A stretch of 64,000 bases of DNA from Prevotella aurantiaca JCM 15754 (GCF_000614025.1 NZ_BAKF01000009.1:1-64000); one strand, 5' to 3'; positions 50,154-59,878 are shown, counted from the first letter of the stretch. Numbers and translations are program-made. The notes: a model not told the origin generated them from the letters alone.

Positions 50154-50330
50154 ATGGCAACAATAAAAGTTAAGCAAATTAAGAGCCGTATTAACGCTCC
50201 TAAAGACCAAAAGGCCACTTTATTGGCTCTTGGACTTCGTAAAATTTCGCAAGTTGTAGAAGTAGAAGATACTCCAAGCATTCGTGGAATGATAAAGAAG
50301 GTACATCATTTGGTATCAGTAATTGATTAA
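50154..50330 (+). CDS. rpmD: 50S ribosomal protein L30
   Basis: 58 residues: MATIKVKQIKSRINAPKDQK to HHLVSVID. The gene is too small for a 60-residue cutoff but is clear by position and sequence. It has a consensus AGGAGGT (50141-50147) 6 bases before the ATG, rare in this window. Confidence 0.93.
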   Translation: MATIKVKQIKSRINAPKDQKATLLALGLRKISQVVEVEDTPSIRGMIKKVHHLVSVID

Positions 50331-50354
50331 TAAATCCTTTAAAGACAATAAGGT

Positions 50355-50801
50355 ATGAAATTAAATAATTTGAAACCAGCAGCGGGCTCAACCCACTCTC
50401 GTCGTCGTATTGGTCGTGGTACAGGATCTGGACTAGGCGGTACGTCTACCCGTGGTCATAAGGGTGCAAAATCTCGTTCTGGTTATAAGAGAAAGATTGG
50501 TTTTGAAGGTGGTCAGATGCCTCTTCAGCGCCGTGTTCCAAAGGGTGGTTTCAAGAATATTAACCATAAGGAATACTTTGCTGTAAACTTATCTACTCTT
50601 CAAGAACTTGTTGAAAAAAAGAATCTTACTAAGATCGGATTAACTGAATTGGTAGAAGCTGGTTTGACAAATGGTAAGGAACTTGTCAAGATTCTTGGTA
50701 ATGGAGAATTAAAGACGAAGGTAGATGTTGAAGCAAATGCCTTCTCAAAGACTGCTGAAGAAGCAATCAAGGCAGTAGGTGGTAACACAACTATAATCTA
50801 A
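50355..50801 (+). CDS. rplO: 50S ribosomal protein L15
   Basis: 148 residues: Gly/Arg-rich N-terminus ([22 protein letters not shown]) and globular C-terminal half. secY starts 4 bases after its stop. Confidence 0.95.
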   Translation: MKLNNLKPAAGSTHSRRRIGRGTGSGLGGTSTRGHKGAKSRSGYKRKIGFEGGQMPLQRRVPKGGFKNINHKEYFAVNLSTLQELVEKKNLTKIGLTELVEAGLTNGKELVKILGNGELKTKVDVEANAFSKTAEEAIKAVGGNTTII

Positions 50802-50805
50802 GTAA

Positions 50806-52146
50806 ATGAAAAAGTTTATTGAGACACTGAAGAACTGTTGGAAAATCGAGGATTTGCGTAAGCGACTCCTCGTGACCATCTTGTTCACAGCCATTTACCG
50901 TTTTGGCTCTTTTATTGTACTTCCTGGAGTTAATCCAAAATTGTTAGAACAACTCCAGTCACAAACAGCTGGCGGTCTTATGTCATTGTTGGATATGTTC
51001 TCTGGTGGTGCATTCTCTAAAGCATCAATTTTTGCTTTAGGAATTATGCCTTATATCTCAGCTTCAATCGTAATGCAGCTCTTAGCTGTGGCAGTGCCAT
51101 ATTTCCAAAAGATGCAGCGTGAAGGTGAGAGTGGACATAAAAAGATTAATTGGTACACACGTCTGTTAACAATATTTATTTTATTTTTCCAGGCCCCTGC
51201 GTATTTGATTAACTTGAAGACTCAGGCTACCGGTGCTTTAGCATCAGGTGTGAGTTGGACTGTCTTCATGGTATCTGCCTCAATAATCTTGGCTGCTGGG
51301 TCTATGTTTATCTTGTGGCTCGGTGAGCGCATTACTGATAAAGGAGTAGGCAATGGTATCTCTATCATCATTATGGTTGGTATCATCGCACGTCTTCCAC
51401 AAGCTTTTTTCCAAGAAGTTACTAGCCGTTTTACGGCAATTACTAGTGGTGGTCTTGTGATGTTTATTGCTGAGATAATCATTCTTTACTTGGTTATGTG
51501 TGCAGCTATTCTCCTTACACAGGGAACGCGTAAGATACCTGTACAGTATGCTAAAAAAGTTGTTGGAAATAAACAATATGGCGGTGCGCGTCAATATATA
51601 CCTCTGAAGTTATTTGCCGCTAACGTTATGCCTATTATTTTTGCACAAGCTTTAATGTTCATTCCATTGGCCATTGTTCAGTACTCTACTGATAGCGCTA
51701 GTCCTGTACTTCAATCTTTGATGGATACAAAGAGTTTGTTGTATAATGTAATCTATGTTATTTTAATTGTAGCATTTACTTACTTCTATACTGCGATTAC
51801 TCTTAATCCTACTCAAATGGCTGAAGACATGAAACGAAATAATGGTTTTATTCCTGGAGTTAAGCCTGGCAAAAATACAGCAGATTATATTGATACTGTA
51901 ATGACTCGACTTACAGGTCCTGGCTCTATTTTCATTGCTTTTATTGCAATTATGCCAGCTTTGGCAGGCTTACTGAATGTGCAAGATTCATTTGGTCAGT
52001 TCTTTGGTGGAACTTCATTATTGATTCTTGTTGGTGTGGTAATTGATACCTTACAGCAAATAGAATCTCACTTGATGATGCGTCACTATGATGGCCTTTT
52101 GAACTCTGGTCATACTAGAGGCAATGGAACTGTTGCAGCATATTAA
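50806..52146 (+). CDS. secY: Preprotein translocase subunit SecY
   Basis: 446 residues, ten transmembrane helices, forming the SecYEG channel with SecE (22609). Starts MKKFIETLKNCWKIEDLRKR. The plug and lateral-gate helices (GALASGVSWTVFMVSASIIL, GNGISIIIMVGIIARLP) are intact. Confidence 0.95.
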   Translation: MKKFIETLKNCWKIEDLRKRLLVTILFTAIYRFGSFIVLPGVNPKLLEQLQSQTAGGLMSLLDMFSGGAFSKASIFALGIMPYISASIVMQLLAVAVPYFQKMQREGESGHKKINWYTRLLTIFILFFQAPAYLINLKTQATGALASGVSWTVFMVSASIILAAGSMFILWLGERITDKGVGNGISIIIMVGIIARLPQAFFQEVTSRFTAITSGGLVMFIAEIIILYLVMCAAILLTQGTRKIPVQYAKKVVGNKQYGGARQYIPLKLFAANVMPIIFAQALMFIPLAIVQYSTDSASPVLQSLMDTKSLLYNVIYVILIVAFTYFYTAITLNPTQMAEDMKRNNGFIPGVKPGKNTADYIDTVMTRLTGPGSIFIAFIAIMPALAGLLNVQDSFGQFFGGTSLLILVGVVIDTLQQIESHLMMRHYDGLLNSGHTRGNGTVAAY

Positions 52147-52203
52147 ATCTTTTTCTTAGAAAGTGGAAAATATTTCTTTAGAAAGAAGATAAAATACAAA
52201 TAT

Positions 52204-52250
52204 GGTTGGTCAATTATATTGTTGAGTAATCCCACTAATAATTGACCACC
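52204..52250 (+). promoter_or_regulatory. Stem-loop between secY and infA
   Basis: TGGTCAATTAT (52207-52217) pairs with ATAATTGACCA (52238-52248), extended by GG/CC with one bulge, loop of 20 bases. A weak T-rich stretch follows. Either a partial terminator of the spc genes or a leader for infA, in a 198-base gap. Confidence 0.55.
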
Positions 52251-52344
52251 TCATTTTCATCGTATTTACATACAAGTTCAGCGGTGATAATTATTTTATT
52301 TTCATTTGAAGGAGTTTAACATAATCTAGACAAGTTTTTTAATT

Positions 52345-52563
52345 ATGGCAAAACAAACCGCTATCGAACAAGATGGAACTATTTTAGAAGCTCTTTCTAA
52401 TGCTATGTTCCGTGTAGAGTTAGAAAATGGTGTTGATATTACAGCACATATTTCTGGCAAGATGAGAATGCATTATATCAAAATTCTCCCTGGAGACAAG
52501 GTGAAGGTTGAGATGAGTCCATATGACTTGACAAAAGGCAGAATAGTTTTCAGATACAAATAA
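52345..52563 (+). CDS. infA: Translation initiation factor IF-1
   Basis: 72 residues, OB fold: [20 protein letters not shown], ending [14 protein letters not shown]. Typical secY-infA-rpmJ-rpsM order. Confidence 0.95.
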   Translation: MAKQTAIEQDGTILEALSNAMFRVELENGVDITAHISGKMRMHYIKILPGDKVKVEMSPYDLTKGRIVFRYK

Positions 52564-52576
52564 TAAAATAATAAAA

Positions 52577-52693
52577 ATGAAGACAAGAGCATCATTAAAG
52601 AAACGTACAGCTGATTGTAAGATAGTTCGTCGTAAAGGTCGTCTGTTCGTTATTAACAAGAAAAACCCTAAGTTTAAATTGCGTCAGGGTTAA
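52577..52693 (+). CDS. rpmJ: 50S ribosomal protein L36
   Basis: 38 residues: [20 protein letters not shown] and [18 protein letters not shown]. Only one Cys, so this is the zinc-free type. Found by position 13 bases after infA. Confidence 0.93.
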   Translation: MKTRASLKKRTADCKIVRRKGRLFVINKKNPKFKLRQG

Positions 52694-52714
52694 TGTTAAA
52701 AAAGCATAAACTTA

Positions 52715-52744
52715 TTGTTGCTTAATATATAATGAGTAACTTTG
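52715..52744 (+). promoter_or_regulatory. Internal promoter before rpsM
   Basis: TTG (52715-52717, AT-TTG context), 19 bases, TAACTTTG (52737-52744), 40 bases before the rpsM ATG. Gives the alpha part (rpsM-rpsK-rpsD-rpoA-rplQ) its own transcript. Confidence 0.65.
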
Positions 52745-52784
52745 CAAAGTTTATCGTAAACAAAATTTTAATTTATTAAAATCA

Positions 52785-53165
52785 ATGGCAATAAGAATTG
52801 TTGGAGTAGATTTGCCCCAAGAAAAGCGTGGCGAAATCGCATTGACTTATATTTATGGTATAGGTCGAAGTAGTTCAGCAAAGATATTGGATAAAGCAGG
52901 TATCAACCGCGACCTCAAGGTTAGCGAGTGGTCTGATGACCAAGCTGCTAAAATCCGTGAAATTATCGGTGCTGAATTCAAAGTTGAAGGTGATCTTCGT
53001 TCAGAGATCCAAATGAACATTAAGCGCCTCATGGATATAGGTTGCTATCGTGGAGTTAGACATCGTAATGGTCTTCCTGTTCGCGGTCAGAGTACTAAAA
53101 ATAATGCTCGCACTCGTAAGGGAAAGAAGAAGACTGTTGCTAATAAGAAGAAGGCTACTAAGTAA
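52785..53165 (+). CDS. rpsM: 30S ribosomal protein S13
   Basis: 126 residues. [20 protein letters not shown] start, [22 protein letters not shown] tail motif (helical bridge protein between subunits). Confidence 0.95.
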   Translation: MAIRIVGVDLPQEKRGEIALTYIYGIGRSSSAKILDKAGINRDLKVSEWSDDQAAKIREIIGAEFKVEGDLRSEIQMNIKRLMDIGCYRGVRHRNGLPVRGQSTKNNARTRKGKKKTVANKKKATK

Positions 53166-53245
53166 AATTTAGTTGAGAGTTAAAAGTTTTGCTCATTTTA
53201 TGGGTTTAACTTAAATACTTAAAACTTTTATACTAAAAGAAAATT

Positions 53246-53635
53246 ATGGCAAAAAAATCAGCAACATCTAAGAAAAGAAACGTAAGAGTTGATGCATTAG
53301 GTCAGCTCCACGTACATAGTTCATTTAATAATATTATTGTATCTTTGGCAAACAATGAAGGTCAAGTTATTTCATGGTCTTCAGCTGGTAAGATGGGATT
53401 CCGTGGTTCAAAAAAGAATACACCTTATGCTGCACAGATGGCAGCAGAAGATTGTGCTAAAGTAGCTTTCGACCTCGGTCTGCGCAAAGTAAAGGCGTAT
53501 GTTAAAGGTCCAGGTAATGGTCGTGAAAGTGCTATCCGCGCTGTCAATACAGTAGGTATTCAAGTTACAGAGATTGTCGATGTAACTCCATTACCACACA
53601 ATGGTTGCCGTCCTCCAAAACGTCGTCGTGTATAA
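53246..53635 (+). CDS. rpsK: 30S ribosomal protein S11
   Basis: 129 residues. [21 protein letters not shown] and the C-terminal [17 protein letters not shown]. Platform protein. Confidence 0.95.
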   Translation: MAKKSATSKKRNVRVDALGQLHVHSSFNNIIVSLANNEGQVISWSSAGKMGFRGSKKNTPYAAQMAAEDCAKVAFDLGLRKVKAYVKGPGNGRESAIRAVNTVGIQVTEIVDVTPLPHNGCRPPKRRRV

Positions 53636-53673
53636 TCACATCTTTTTAACAATTTAAAGAATCAAATTTAATT

Positions 53674-54282
53674 ATGGCAAGATACATAGGTCCAAAATCT
53701 AGAATCGCACGCCGCTTTGGTGAGCCAATCTTCGGCGCAGATAAAGTGTTAGCTAAGAGAAATTTCCCTCCAGGTCAACACGGTAATAATCGTCGTCGTA
53801 AGGTTTCTGAGTATGGTGCTCAGTTGGCAGAAAAGCAAAAGGCTAAATATACATATGGTGTTTTGGAGCGTCAATTCCGCAATCTGTTTGATCATGCAGC
53901 TAAGGCAAGTGGTATTACAGGTGAGGTTCTTTTGCAGAGTCTTGAGAGTCGTCTCGACAACGTAGTTTATCGTCTTGGTCTTGCACCTACCCGTGCAGCT
54001 GCTCGTCAGTTGGTTAGTCACAAGCATATTGTTGTAAATGGTAAAGTTGTAAATATTGCTTCTTATGCAGTTAAAGCTGGCGATATCGTAGGTGTTCGTG
54101 AAAGAGCTAAATCTCTTGAAATTATTGAAGCAGCTTTGGCTGGTTTCAATCATAGCAAGTATCCTTGGATTGAATGGGACGAAAACAGCAAGAGTGGTAA
54201 GTTTCTTCATCAGCCAGATCGTGCAGATATTCCAGAGAACATTAAAGAACAGTTAATCGTTGAGTTGTACTCTAAACAATAA
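53674..54282 (+). CDS. rpsD: 30S ribosomal protein S4
   Basis: 202 residues. S4 RNA-binding domain ([34 protein letters not shown]). Without N-terminal zinc Cys. In other bacteria S4 represses the alpha operon. Confidence 0.95.
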   Translation: MARYIGPKSRIARRFGEPIFGADKVLAKRNFPPGQHGNNRRRKVSEYGAQLAEKQKAKYTYGVLERQFRNLFDHAAKASGITGEVLLQSLESRLDNVVYRLGLAPTRAAARQLVSHKHIVVNGKVVNIASYAVKAGDIVGVRERAKSLEIIEAALAGFNHSKYPWIEWDENSKSGKFLHQPDRADIPENIKEQLIVELYSKQ

Positions 54283-54296
54283 AAATCATTAAATTA

Positions 54297-55295
54297 ATGG
54301 CGATATTAGCATTTCAAAAACCTGATAAAGTAGTGATGCTGGAGGCTAACGACCAGTTCGGTAAATTCGAATTTCGTCCGCTAGAGCCTGGCTTCGGAAT
54401 TACCATTGGTAACTCTTTGCGCCGCATACTTCTTTCGTCATTAGAAGGTTATGCTATCAACACTATCCGTATAGCTGGTGTTGAGCATGAGTTTTCTACA
54501 GTTCCTGGCGTTAAGGAAGATGTTACTAACATCATTTTGAATCTCAAACAAGTTCGATTCAAGCAAGTAGTAGAAGAATTCGAGAATGAGAAAGTTAGTA
54601 TCACAGTAGAGAATTCAACAGAATTCAAAGCAGGTGATATTGGTAAGTATCTGACTGGATTTGAAGTGTTAAATCCTGATTTGGTGATTTGTCATTTAGA
54701 CTCAAAAGCAACAATGCAGATTGATTTGACTATCAACAAGGGACGTGGTTACGTTTCTGCTGAAGAGAATCGTGAATTCTGCACTGATGTAAATGTACTA
54801 CCAATCGATTCAATCTACACCCCAATACGCAACGTAAAATATTCAGTTGAGCCATATCGTGTTGAGCAAAAGACCGACTATGATAAACTTGTTATTGAAG
54901 TTGCAACAGATGGTTCTATTCACCCAAAGGAAGCGCTTAAAGAAGCAGCCAAAATTCTTATTTATCACTTCATGTTGTTCTCAGACGAGAAGATAATGTT
55001 AGAGAATCCTGATCAGGAGGGCAACCAAGAATTTGATGAAGAAGTATTGCATATGCGTCAGTTACTTAAGACTAAGTTAACAGATTCTACTCTCAACCTT
55101 AGTGTTCGTGCACTCAATTGCCTGAAGGCAGCTGATGTTGAAACACTCGGTGATCTTGTACAATACAATAAGACTGATCTCTTAAAGTTCCGCAACTTTG
55201 GTAAGAAATCGCTTTCTGAGCTTGATGATTTGCTCGAGAGTCTGAATCTTACGTTTGGAACCGACATTACAAAGTATAAATTGGACAGAGAATAA
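54297..55295 (+). CDS. rpoA: RNA polymerase alpha subunit
   Basis: 332 residues. N-terminal assembly domain ([20 protein letters not shown]) and C-terminal helix-hairpin domain ([37 protein letters not shown]). Fourteen bases after rpsD. Confidence 0.96.
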   Translation: MAILAFQKPDKVVMLEANDQFGKFEFRPLEPGFGITIGNSLRRILLSSLEGYAINTIRIAGVEHEFSTVPGVKEDVTNIILNLKQVRFKQVVEEFENEKVSITVENSTEFKAGDIGKYLTGFEVLNPDLVICHLDSKATMQIDLTINKGRGYVSAEENREFCTDVNVLPIDSIYTPIRNVKYSVEPYRVEQKTDYDKLVIEVATDGSIHPKEALKEAAKILIYHFMLFSDEKIMLENPDQEGNQEFDEEVLHMRQLLKTKLTDSTLNLSVRALNCLKAADVETLGDLVQYNKTDLLKFRNFGKKSLSELDDLLESLNLTFGTDITKYKLDRE

Positions 55296-55366
55296 GTTTG
55301 TGTGTACCATTGTTATAAACAAGATACATTATTAATACTGTTTTAGTCCACAATAAGAAAAATAAA

Positions 55367-55849
55367 ATGAGACATAATAAAAAATTCAACCATTTAGGTC
55401 GTACTGCAAGTCATCGTAGTGCTATGCTTTCTAACATGGCTAACTCTTTGATAATGCACAAAAGAATCACTACGACCCTCGCAAAAGCTAAGGCTTTGAA
55501 GAAGTTTGTTGAGCCTCTTATTACACGTGCAAAAGACGATACTACTAACTCACGTCGTGTAGTTTTCCGTTATTTGCAAGATAAGGACGCTGTTAATGAA
55601 TTGTTCAAAGAAATTTCAGTGAAGGTAGGTGATCGTCCAGGTGGTTACACTCGTGTTATCAAACTTGGTTTCCGTAAGGGTGATGCTGCTCCTATTGCTT
55701 TTATTGAGTTGGTTGATTACGATGAGAACATGGCTAAAACTCCAAAGGCAGAATCAAAGAAAACACGTCGTAGCCGTCGTTCAACAAAGAAAGTTGAAGC
55801 AGAAGCTCCAGCAACAGAAGTTGCTACAGAAGAAGCAAAGGCCGAATAA
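55367..55849 (+). CDS. rplQ: 50S ribosomal protein L17
   Basis: 160 residues: [20 protein letters not shown] core (about 120) plus a Lys/Ala/Glu-rich tail of about 35 residues. Last gene of the cluster, before a strong terminator. Confidence 0.95.
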   Translation: MRHNKKFNHLGRTASHRSAMLSNMANSLIMHKRITTTLAKAKALKKFVEPLITRAKDDTTNSRRVVFRYLQDKDAVNELFKEISVKVGDRPGGYTRVIKLGFRKGDAAPIAFIELVDYDENMAKTPKAESKKTRRSRRSTKKVEAEAPATEVATEEAKAE

Positions 55850-55879
55850 TCTTTGTAAATTATATCTTTATAATATAAG

Positions 55880-55913
55880 CAGATATGTCCGTATGGACAT
55901 ATCTGTTTTTTTT
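55880..55913 (+). terminator. Terminator after rplQ
   Basis: CAGATATGTCC (55880-55890) pairs with GGACATATCTG (55895-55905), loop GTAT, followed by eight T. Ends the ribosomal cluster. Confidence 0.9.
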
Positions 55914-55915
55914 AT

Positions 55916-55998
55916 GGTACTGTCTTAAAAAGGTGTGAAGCCCCTACTTTTCTTATCTTTGTATATGTAAATATTACGGTACTGTCCTTAAAAGTGTG
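55916..55998. repeat. Direct repeats of an IS-end-like sequence
   Basis: GGTACTGTCTTAAAAAGGTG (55916-55935) recurs as GGTACTGTCCTTAAAAGTG at 55978-55996. The 40-base interval holds a TATCTTTG promoter box (55954-55961). This looks like remains of insertion-sequence ends. The family is not certain. Confidence 0.5.
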
Positions 55999-56040
55999 TA
56001 ATCTATTCTTCTTTTTTATCCTTGTTATTTTCATTTTTCT

Positions 56041-56188
56041 TTTATTGCTGTCTGGTAAATCTTTTCCACATATAAAAGTTAAGGGCTAAAATCCGTATTT
56101 GGATTTCAGCCCTTTTTGTTACTTTTGTTTCTGCGATAAAACTTCAATAACATGGGCAAAAGTACACATTTTACCGGACAGCAATAAA
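56041..56188 (+). mobile_element. MITE-like relic of an IS4-type element
   Basis: 148 bp bounded by 19-bp inverted repeats: TTTATTGCTGTCTGGTAAA (56041-56059) and TTTACCGGACAGCAATAAA (56170-56188), one mismatch. Inside are a strong stem-loop (56081-56094 with 56101-56114), a promoter (TTTG at 56098-56101 and TACTTTTG at 56120-56127), and ATG at 56152 opening MGKSTHFTGQQ followed by TAA. That peptide matches what I know as the start of Bacteroidota IS4-family (DUF4372) transposases. The right repeat therefore lies inside the coding start. No transposase body is present. Confidence 0.65.
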
Positions 56189-56261
56189 TAACAATACATT
56201 TTTTCGCTCATATAGCTTTGGTTTTAATTTCTGCTGCAAAGCTGCTGCGTATTATTTACAC

Positions 56262-56290
56262 AACCAAATAAAATAGCGTATTTTTTACGC
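56262..56290 (-). terminator. Weak terminator after mcrC
   Basis: On the minus strand GCGTA-AAAAA-TACGC is followed by TATTTTATTT, about 65 bases after the stop of mcrC. Short stem, so modest support. Confidence 0.35.
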
Positions 56291-56353
56291 ATCCAACCAT
56301 TTTTATCATCATGCACATGTTAAGAGATTGGTTTCTGCATAGTGAATCACTGC

Positions 56354-57718
56354 TTATTGTTTGCAGATTAACAGAGTAAGCTTGTTGATAACCATTTCTT
56401 CTTCCTTGTTAATCGCATTTTGGAAATCAGCGAAACAACAAACATTCTGAGGAACTTTCAATCCAATTAAGCCGACTTCTCCTCCAAAGCCTTTCAGGCT
56501 GCCAATGATCCTAATATCAGAAACATCATCATTATTGATAGGATAAGCAAGATAGGTTCCTTTTGCTTTAAGAACATGAAGATATGTAGTGATTTGATGT
56601 ATATCGTCTCTAGCTATATCAGTATGTCCTAAATGCTTATACTTAGCGTCAATTACGATTCTATTTTCAGTAAAAAAATCTGGGTAACGAACATACTTGT
56701 TTCCTTCAAACAAATAGATTTTATGATTTTCAGCCTTGTTCTGGGCATGAGTAATTCCTATAGGTTTGAACAGCGTATTTAGGTATTCCTCCCAAAGCCA
56801 AGCGCCATTAAATAGGATGCCATGGATTTTATCCTTATCAGAACCATATTTGAGTTCCTCATGCTGCAATATGCTAATGCACAACTTTTGTAGAACGCTG
56901 TATTTTGTAAAATAGGGATGGTGGAGCGTTTTACGATTGCTTGCAATCACTTTACAACGTTCGCTTGTACAGTACGAACTTGTGTTATCAATGATGATGC
57001 GCACATTATTTAGCGTCTCTTTTCCCGTAAGCAAGGAGCGTCCAATGGGTGAAGTCTTTAAATATTCAATCGTATGGCGTATCAGCTGAGTGACGGGATT
57101 GTCGAATGAAAATTCTCGGGTATGGGACGCTATTGTTCCTTTAAAGGGAATGTTGGATCGGATATGCCGTGAAATGTCAATCGTCCCATTTATCTTGCTG
57201 TCATTTCTTTCAAGCGTTCGGTACATCTTAAACACGCCCTGCTTCATAGCTTCATTGAAGTAACGAGGGAATAGGTATAGGAGAAAATCGAAAGCTGCGT
57301 CTTTGCTCGTATCATGCTTTAAGTCGAAAATATTAGGACTAAACACTTTTATCAGCATATAATGCAAAAAGTAATCCTCTTTGCCTTTTGCGAATCTAGA
57401 CGTTATGCTCACTTGTGTGTCGTTTACACCGACAAAGCCCATTAAATTTCCGGTGTATACACGGTCGTAAGCCTCACTATAAGAGCAGATATGCAAATCC
57501 TCTACACCATCTTGATGCCCGCCAAGAACAGGTGGAAAGATAAGGATATTAGGATTTTCATCCACAACATCTTTCAGCCTTTTTCCACCTATTATACGAA
57601 GATCATGGATGATTTCAGGGCGAGTTGATGCTTCTAAAGGTGATTCACAACATCGTTCTAACAACCAACCTTCGTTTCCGTCTTGGCGTGCATTGTCAGT
57701 TATTCTGAGTTTTGCCAT
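56354..57718 (-). CDS. mcrC: McrC-like nuclease subunit of a type IV restriction system
   Basis: 454 residues. In the McrBC family this subunit joins the McrB hexamer and supplies the PD-(D/E)xK nuclease. The motif is visible as YPDFF then RIVIDAKYKHLG near residues 350-375. The N-terminal half (INGTIDISRHIRSN, HYMLIKVFSPN) matches the McrC 5-methylcytosine restriction family. It overlaps the end of mcrB by 23 bases. The pair attacks modified foreign DNA. No methyltransferase is nearby, as expected for type IV. Confidence 0.85.
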   Translation of the reverse strand: MAKLRITDNARQDGNEGWLLERCCESPLEASTRPEIIHDLRIIGGKRLKDVVDENPNILIFPPVLGGHQDGVEDLHICSYSEAYDRVYTGNLMGFVGVNDTQVSITSRFAKGKEDYFLHYMLIKVFSPNIFDLKHDTSKDAAFDFLLYLFPRYFNEAMKQGVFKMYRTLERNDSKINGTIDISRHIRSNIPFKGTIASHTREFSFDNPVTQLIRHTIEYLKTSPIGRSLLTGKETLNNVRIIIDNTSSYCTSERCKVIASNRKTLHHPYFTKYSVLQKLCISILQHEELKYGSDKDKIHGILFNGAWLWEEYLNTLFKPIGITHAQNKAENHKIYLFEGNKYVRYPDFFTENRIVIDAKYKHLGHTDIARDDIHQITTYLHVLKAKGTYLAYPINNDDVSDIRIIGSLKGFGGEVGLIGLKVPQNVCCFADFQNAINKEEEMVINKLTLLICKQ

Positions 57719-59120
57719 TGTCGTACGCAGCTTTCAGTTTATTAAATTTAGAACTTTCATCACCAGTACCTCTAAGGTACTCCGTTATAACACTCTTCAA
57801 GTGATTGTCCCAAAGTGCTTCATACGCCTGAGCTTTATCATGGTCTGCGTAAAGTGCAAATTTCAGAAAGTAAGCGGCCCCTATTTGATAATCTGTAGAA
57901 AGTCCAATTTGTGGACTAATGATGTCAGCATTTAATGCATTCATTCGTTTCTTCAACTCATCAACCTCGGTATAGGCTTTATCTGCATTTACATAGTTTA
58001 TCTTGCGGAATGCTTCCAATGTGAGTATTGACTGGCTTTCTTTAGCAGATATTTCCACGAATGCAAAACGACGACGCATCGCAAAATCCATGAATTCTAC
58101 ACTTCTGTCTATGTCATTCATGGTGCCTATAACATACACGTTTTCTGGCACATAGAAGCCATCTTTGAATACATCTTCATTCTTTGTATTGGGATCTATA
58201 TCAATGAGATTTTGGTATTGAGTATCAACTTTACCATCTTTACCTCTATAGCCAGGGTCTATAGAGAAGAATAGCTCACCAAAAATCTTAGACATGTCTC
58301 CACGATTAATCTCATCAATGACAAATACATACTTTGGAGCATTATTTTTGTCTTCGGCTTTATTGTATGCTTCTAGTGCCTTTTTGCAAAAAGCTTTGAA
58401 TAAACCATCTTTTCGTTCAAAACCAACGTTCTCGTCCTTTTTTATAGGACGTAAGCCTTCTACGAAATCTGTGTAGTCGTATGATGGATGGAATTGGACC
58501 ATCTTGTAACGAGTATAAAATTCATCTTTCTGAGCGTCATCTAAATTTTTATACGTGCCCCATCCCATTAATAGCGTAGCTATGTCCTTGGTACGATAAG
58601 TTTTACCAGTTCCAGGTGCGCCATGCATAATAAGGTTATGATTGGCTTCTAGTTGATTTGCAATTGCTTGTACTGTATCCATATCTTTTAAAATGCCAAT
58701 GCTTAATCCAAAAAATTGTGATAAAATAAAGTCGTTAAACTCGTTTATGTCTTTTACTTGTATAAATGTTGAGTTATCGTTTGGAGTCCACCACCTTTTA
58801 TCACCATCGTAACTAACATTTTTTTTAATAGACTCTGCTATCATCTCATATCGTCGATATGCCCATCCGTCATTATCTATTTCGCAAGTACCAACAAATT
58901 TCCCTATCAATTCGATTGATGTATTTCCTCTACATAAATAAAAGAAATCTCCTTCATTTGCTATATTAACAAAGTCATTTCCTTGTGAAGATGAACTTGT
59001 AGCTTTTGCTTTTGTATTGGAATGAACACACACTAGATGCTCTTTCTTCATCTTGACAAAATCGTCCCAATTAATATCTTTGGGCCCATGAGATACTTTC
59101 CATATTTTCAAATTACTCAT
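57696..59120 (-). CDS. mcrB: McrB-like AAA+ GTPase with an EVE-like N-terminal domain
   Basis: 474 residues. C-terminal AAA+ domain: Walker A GAPGTGKT at residues 167-174, Walker B VFVIDEINRGDMSKIFGE, sensor VIGTMNDIDRS and the arginine segment FAMRRRFAF, all typical of McrB. Residues about 1-120 (KIWKVSHGPKDINWDDFVK, FFYLCRGNTSIELIGKF, KRWWTP) resemble an EVE/PUA-like base-reading domain that would recognise a modified base. That assignment is inference. First gene of the mcrBC pair. Confidence 0.85.
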   Translation of the reverse strand: MSNLKIWKVSHGPKDINWDDFVKMKKEHLVCVHSNTKAKATSSSSQGNDFVNIANEGDFFYLCRGNTSIELIGKFVGTCEIDNDGWAYRRYEMIAESIKKNVSYDGDKRWWTPNDNSTFIQVKDINEFNDFILSQFFGLSIGILKDMDTVQAIANQLEANHNLIMHGAPGTGKTYRTKDIATLLMGWGTYKNLDDAQKDEFYTRYKMVQFHPSYDYTDFVEGLRPIKKDENVGFERKDGLFKAFCKKALEAYNKAEDKNNAPKYVFVIDEINRGDMSKIFGELFFSIDPGYRGKDGKVDTQYQNLIDIDPNTKNEDVFKDGFYVPENVYVIGTMNDIDRSVEFMDFAMRRRFAFVEISAKESQSILTLEAFRKINYVNADKAYTEVDELKKRMNALNADIISPQIGLSTDYQIGAAYFLKFALYADHDKAQAYEALWDNHLKSVITEYLRGTGDESSKFNKLKAAYDNGKTQNN

Positions 59121-59140
59121 ATTTCGTTTTCTTATAGTTT

Positions 59141-59177
59141 ACCATATAAGGGTGTTGCTTGTTAACCTTATATGGGT
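59141..59177. repeat. Hairpin repeat, copy 1
   Basis: ACCATATAAGG (59141-59151) pairs with CCTTATATGGGT (59166-59177). Nearly identical in stem and loop to 59689-59726. The two copies flank the lipoprotein gene at 59201-59650. Confidence 0.7.
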
Positions 59178-59200
59178 GTTAGTGCATAACACTTTTTTAA

Positions 59201-59650
59201 TCAATACATAGGCAACTTTCCACCATTCTTTATTATAGCATTAATCATATTTCTGAATTCTTCGTTTACTTCGTATATTTCATTCCGATTGTATATATAA
59301 AACATTCCTAAATAAAATGTATCCAAGATTTGTTCGTTCAAATAGAATATAATTTTTGCACGAACATTTATAGAAGGGCGTATTTCACTTGTTTTTTTAA
59401 GAGATTTTATGGTGTCGAAGAATTTGGAAATTTCCATATCTGACGCCACGATTACACTATCAAGCGAATGACTGACAAATCCCTTGTCAAAAAACTCTGG
59501 GGTAATACTAAAAATTGTTCTTAGGTCAGCTTCGGTGTAAACAATTTTGAGCTTGATATTACAAGCACTCAATGCATTAAAACCAAGTAACCATATACCA
59601 AAAACTATCAAACATTTAATACTATTTGTTAAGCGTCTCATTATTATCAT
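59201..59650 (-). CDS. Small lipoprotein of unknown function
   Basis: 149 residues. Signal sequence MRRLTNSIKCLIVFGIWLLG ends with LSAC, a lipobox, so the protein should be lipid-anchored in the envelope. Start is ATG 59650 or the ATG at 59641. Mature part is soluble with no motif I know. It is enclosed by two copies of a 36-bp hairpin repeat, suggesting it moved as a unit. An immunity role is possible from the neighbourhood only. Confidence 0.6.
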   Translation of the reverse strand: MIIMRRLTNSIKCLIVFGIWLLGFNALSACNIKLKIVYTEADLRTIFSITPEFFDKGFVSHSLDSVIVASDMEISKFFDTIKSLKKTSEIRPSINVRAKIIFYLNEQILDTFYLGMFYIYNRNEIYEVNEEFRNMINAIIKNGGKLPMY

Positions 59651-59688
59651 TATTTGGATTTACATTTTTAGATTTGGATGCAGATATA

Positions 59689-59726
59689 ACCCATATAAGG
59701 GTATTGCCTGTTACCCTTATATGGGT
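59689..59726. repeat. Hairpin repeat, copy 2
   Basis: Perfect 14-bp stem ACCCATATAAGGGT / ACCCTTATATGGGT with a 10-base loop. It differs from copy 1 by only a few bases, including in the loop. Confidence 0.75.
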
Positions 59727-59878
59727 AAGTTCAAACAGTCTATATATGGTTTAGCATTGTCTTGTTGTTTAATGTTATATTTTCTGTTACCTATCATTGT
59801 TGTGGCTTACAATTTTGATGCCACATTTGTTATTCTTTAATTTGACCGTCATATTTTGAAAATTAATGCTTCTAACAT

